Assembly: GCA_028691175.1 (NCBI GenBank)
Contig: JAQUZU010000021.1
Span: 5,934 to 22,797 of the forward strand
Direction: 5' to 3'
Length of the DNA: 16,864 nucleotides
From: Candidatus Kapaibacterium sp.
Lineage (GTDB): Bacteria; Bacteroidota; Ignavibacteria; Kapaibacteriales; UBA2268
Shown here one piece after another: positions 14,997-16,864 of the stretch. Below the pieces are notes generated by a model, which was given only the letters and a program-made list of their open reading frames with translations, was not told the DNA's origin and did no database searches. A program made the position numbers and the translations under genes. The first letter of the stretch is position 1. Every line of letters starts with the position of its first letter.

Positions 14997-16046
14997 ATGA
15001 GCATTAGAATTGGAATTCCTTCGGGCGAAATATATGAAAAAATAGTTGGGAGTTTCGAGACAATTCGCGAAAAATACGATCTGCAACTTCTTCGGGAAGA
15101 CGACGAGCAACTGGGCAGTATGTTTGCGGCGGGAAATCTCGATTTGGCGTTTTTGTCTCCGTTGTCGTATTCTATGGGCATGGGAAAAGCCGAATATCGA
15201 ATTATTCCCGAGACTTGTCTGGCTCTTGAGGGCTATACCGGCGAGTATTCGATTTATTTCAATCCGGAAAGCCGCAGCATAAGAACGCTTGCCGCAAAGT
15301 CGGACACTTCGTACCTGACAATTGCCGCACGAACTATTCTTGCCGAAAGGTACGACGCATTTCCGGAGATGAAGGTCGCGAATGTCGATGCTGCAGTCAG
15401 TATCGCGGAAATTCTTGAAAAAGCGGACGTTGCACTTATTGCCAGAAAAAGCCACGCAAAAGAGCCGGCTCTCGACCTCTCCGAGCAGTGGTTGGATTCG
15501 TATGAGTACCCGCTTATGCTGGGCTGCTGGGTTTGCACTATAAATGAAGAAAAACCTGATGAACGCGAGCAGGTTTATCAGCAAATTGTCGCTGAAATGG
15601 CTTCGCCGGACTTGGAGCCGGAAGTGTATGTTCGCGATGAATTCAGTCTGGCAGGCACAAAATATTCTCGTTGCGGAAATATTCATTACCGCTGGAGCGA
15701 CGATATGGAAACCACGATGAGCGAAACTCTGCAACTGCTCTTTGTTCTAAGGCTTTACAACTCGGTTCCGGCAGTAAAAGTTCTCGGGAAAGGAATAAAA
15801 TTATTCGAAGGCGACGAAGGCGAAACTGCTCCGGAAGAAACGAACGATGACCACGATCATGCCTGCGACTGCGAACATCATCATCATGACCACGATCACG
15901 ATTGCGACTGCGAACATCATCATCATGACCACGATCACGATTGCGGCTGTGAACATCATCATGACCACGATCACGATTGCGGCTGCGAACATCATCATGA
16001 CCACGATCATGCCTGCGACTGCGAACATGACAACTATGATAAATAA
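14997..16046 (+). CDS. MqnA/MqnD-family-like protein with a His/Cys-rich C-terminal repeat tail
   Basis: The 349-aa product has no signal peptide. Residues 1-265 read as the two-lobe periplasmic-binding-type fold of the VitK2_biosynth family (MqnA chorismate dehydratase / MqnD). Supporting features are GNLDLAFLSPLSYSMG (46-61), RIIPETCLALEGYTGEYSIY (68-87) and ALDLSEQWLDSYEYPLMLGC (158-177), which parallels the MqnA DLGxxWxxxTGLPF block. It is divergent: the usual N-terminal YLN-type motif is replaced by GIPSGEIYE, so enzyme activity is unproven. Residues 285-344 form a tail of five repeats with 25 His, 10 Cys, 16 Asp and 5 Glu among 60 residues, almost certainly metal-binding (Ni, Zn, Cu or Co). 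A futalosine-pathway role is the family expectation; metal storage or sensing is the alternative from the tail. No other menaquinone gene is in the window. No Shine-Dalgarno is seen before the ATG. Confidence 0.65.
   Translation: MSIRIGIPSGEIYEKIVGSFETIREKYDLQLLREDDEQLGSMFAAGNLDLAFLSPLSYSMGMGKAEYRIIPETCLALEGYTGEYSIYFNPESRSIRTLAAKSDTSYLTIAARTILAERYDAFPEMKVANVDAAVSIAEILEKADVALIARKSHAKEPALDLSEQWLDSYEYPLMLGCWVCTINEEKPDEREQVYQQIVAEMASPDLEPEVYVRDEFSLAGTKYSRCGNIHYRWSDDMETTMSETLQLLFVLRLYNSVPAVKVLGKGIKLFEGDEGETAPEETNDDHDHACDCEHHHHDHDHDCDCEHHHHDHDHDCGCEHHHDHDHDCGCEHHHDHDHACDCEHDNYDK
15849..16028 (+). repeat. Five in-frame tandem DNA repeats coding the metal-binding tail
   Basis: The units are 39, 39, 36, 36 and 30 bp, starting at 15849, 15888, 15927, 15963 and 15999. 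Each begins gaccacgatca and contains tgcg-ctg-gaacat. The coded units are DHDHACDCEHHHH, DHDHDCDCEHHHH, DHDHDCGCEHHH (twice) and DHDHACDCEH. Unit 5 shares the catgcctgcgac spelling with unit 1, and units 3-4 differ by only one base, which points to recent duplication by slippage or unequal recombination. Confidence 0.95.
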
Positions 16047-16059
16047 ATATTATCAAATG

Positions 16060-16090
16060 TTGCTATATTTCAAAAAAATGTGTATTTTTG
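16060..16090 (+). promoter_or_regulatory. Bacteroidetes-type promoter before gcvH
   Basis: TTG (16060-16062), a 20-nt spacer, then TATTTTTG (16083-16090) fits the FCB consensus (-33 TTG, -7 TAnnTTTG). Transcription would start near 16097, giving a leader of about 60 nt with a GGAGG RBS at 16148-16152. Confidence 0.5.
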
Positions 16091-16157
16091 TGAACTGAAA
16101 AGTACGAATATTAATATAGAAACAAATTTTTATATCAAAAAATAATCGGAGGAAACA

Positions 16158-16538
16158 ATGGAATTCCCAAAAGATTTAAAATACACTTCTGATCACGAAT
16201 GGATCAAAGTTGATGGTAATATTGGAACAATCGGCATCACTGCTCACGCTGCAAGCGAATTAGGCGATGTTGTATATGTTGACGTTGCAGAAGATTTGTC
16301 GGAACTTGTTGCCGGCGAAAACTTCGGTACAATCGAAGCCGTAAAAACTGTAGCAGACCTTTTAGCACCGGTTACCGGCAAAGTTACTGCAGTTAATACT
16401 GCTCTTAACGATGCTCCGGAAACAGTAAATAACGATCCTTACGGCGACGGCTGGATGGTTAAGGTTGAAATCGCTAACTTGTCTGAGTTAAACGGTTTAA
16501 TGGATGCAAAAGCATACGAAGAATTCATCGGTGCTTAA
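16158..16538 (+). CDS. gcvH: Glycine cleavage system H protein
   Basis: GcvH carries the lipoyl arm that shuttles the aminomethyl group between the P and T proteins and is reduced by the L protein in glycine cleavage; in some bacteria it also feeds lipoate synthesis. The 126-aa product is of normal length. The lipoyl-Lys is K63 in TIEAVKTVADLLAPVTGKV; the more common spelling is ESVKaasd, so residues flanking K63 are slightly unusual. The N-terminal YTSDHEWIKVDG and C-terminal NDPYGDGWMVKVE are standard. A strong GGAGG lies 5 nt before the ATG. gcvT and gcvP are not next to it here. Confidence 0.96.
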   Translation: MEFPKDLKYTSDHEWIKVDGNIGTIGITAHAASELGDVVYVDVAEDLSELVAGENFGTIEAVKTVADLLAPVTGKVTAVNTALNDAPETVNNDPYGDGWMVKVEIANLSELNGLMDAKAYEEFIGA

Positions 16539-16549
16539 TATTGATATGC

Positions 16550-16568
16550 GGTTTTGCATTGCAAAGCC
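16550..16568 (+). terminator. First of two hairpins after gcvH
   Basis: GGTTTTGC (16550-16557) pairs with GCAAAGCC (16561-16568), eight pairs with one G-U, around a 3-nt loop. An A/T-rich run with TTTTT follows only 14 nt later, so it is a moderate terminator at best. Confidence 0.4.
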
Positions 16569-16587
16569 CAAACAAATATAATTTTTA

Positions 16588-16607
16588 GGGCGGCCCACTG
16601 GTCGCCC
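16588..16607 (+). terminator. Second hairpin after gcvH, TAGGGCG-type
   Basis: GGGCGGCC (16588-16595) pairs with GGTCGCCC (16600-16607), eight pairs with one G-U, around a 4-nt loop, followed by ACG and TTTT. It probably ends gcvH transcription. The TAGGGCG...CGCCC spelling recalls the palindrome at 10473, so it may be a repeat of the same class used as a terminator. Confidence 0.5.
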
Positions 16608-16637
16608 ACGTTTTATAATACAAACGGCCACGTAAAA

Positions 16638-16864
16638 ATGAAAAAAGAAGATGTATCGCAACTAAGGCATGAGTATACAGCCGGCTCTTTTACGGAAAAA
16701 AATGCGGCAAAATCTCCATTTGATCAGTTTCAGAAATGGTTCGATGATGCGAAAGAAATCGGAGTACTCGATCCGACTGCGATGACGGTTTGCACGGTGG
16801 GTGCGGACGGAATGCCTTCCGCCCGTGTTGTGTTGATGAAGGCATTCGATGAAAACGGTTTTGT
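16638..16864 (+). CDS. pdxH: Pyridoxamine 5'-phosphate oxidase PdxH, 5' part
   Basis: PdxH oxidises pyridoxamine- or pyridoxine-5'-phosphate to pyridoxal 5'-phosphate using FMN. Only the first 75 codons are in the window; the frame is open to the right edge. Visible family marks are LRHEYTAGSF (9-18), FDQFQKWFDDAKEIGVLDPT (28-47), AMTVCTVGADGMPSARVVLM (48-67) with the FMN-contacting Arg-Val-Val-Leu strand, and KAFDENGF (68-75). No strong RBS is seen; the ATG is preceded by cgtaaaa. It lies 99 nt after gcvH. PLP also serves the P protein of glycine cleavage, but a functional link from adjacency is inference. A protein of about 210-220 aa is expected. Confidence 0.92.
   Translation, partial: MKKEDVSQLRHEYTAGSFTEKNAAKSPFDQFQKWFDDAKEIGVLDPTAMTVCTVGADGMPSARVVLMKAFDENGF

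Noticed and set aside
15849..16028. CRISPR-like direct repeats
   Set aside because: The repeats are contiguous without spacers, in frame, and code a coherent His/Cys tail.
15643..16056. Minus- and plus-frame open frames over the His-tail repeats
   Set aside because: They are alternative-frame readings of the same tandem DNA repeats and give low-complexity Arg/Asp or Ile/Thr strings.
16614..16619. TATAAT before pdxH as a sigma-70 promoter
   Set aside because: There is no -35 element at 16-18 bp; that position is the GC-rich terminator stem.

Overview
The window comes from a flagellated bacterium, probably of the FCB superphylum outside the mainstream Bacteroidetes (Ignavibacteria/Kapabacteria/Chlorobi-like). 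This is inferred from three things. Shine-Dalgarno sites are weak or absent at many starts, several upstream regions carry Bacteroidetes-style TAnnTTTG elements, and flagellar genes sit beside a menaquinone-type MqnA-like gene and a CitMHS_2/NhaD-like transporter. The placement is tentative; no rRNA or other marker gene is present.

Region 1 (1-8086, all +) is a flagellar basal-body/export operon: flgB, flgC, a 93-aa protein of unknown function, fliE, fliF, fliG, fliH, fliI, fliJ and a MotE/YlxF-like gene. The order matches the start of the fla/che operon of Bacillus. The products build the rod (FlgB, FlgC), the MS-ring and its rod adaptor (FliF, FliE), the rotor switch (FliG) and the export ATPase with its stator and stalk (FliH, FliI, FliJ). 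fliH/fliI and fliJ/motE overlap by 4 nt, and fliI/fliJ are separated by 1 nt. A sigma-54-like element lies at the left edge, and a second one lies in the 3' end of flgC.

Region 2 (8087-10737) holds ptb-buk, the two-gene route from butyryl-CoA to butyrate plus ATP. It is followed by a 372-bp gene-free stretch of small palindromic repeats.

Region 3 (10738-14831) holds accessory envelope genes: a Cys-containing secreted protein of unknown function, a 12-TM-scale ion transporter with a strong terminator, a secreted protein with an apparently degenerate OmpA-like domain, and a convergent MltB-type lytic transglycosylase on the minus strand.

Region 4 (14832-16864) holds an MqnA/MqnD-family-like protein ending in a 60-residue tail of His, Cys, Asp and Glu encoded by five tandem DNA repeats, then gcvH (glycine cleavage H protein) with a good promoter and RBS. 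The 5' part of pdxH runs off the right edge.

The most unusual object is the His/Cys-rich repeat tail on the MqnA-like protein. No defence system, CRISPR array, tRNA, rRNA or insertion sequence was seen.
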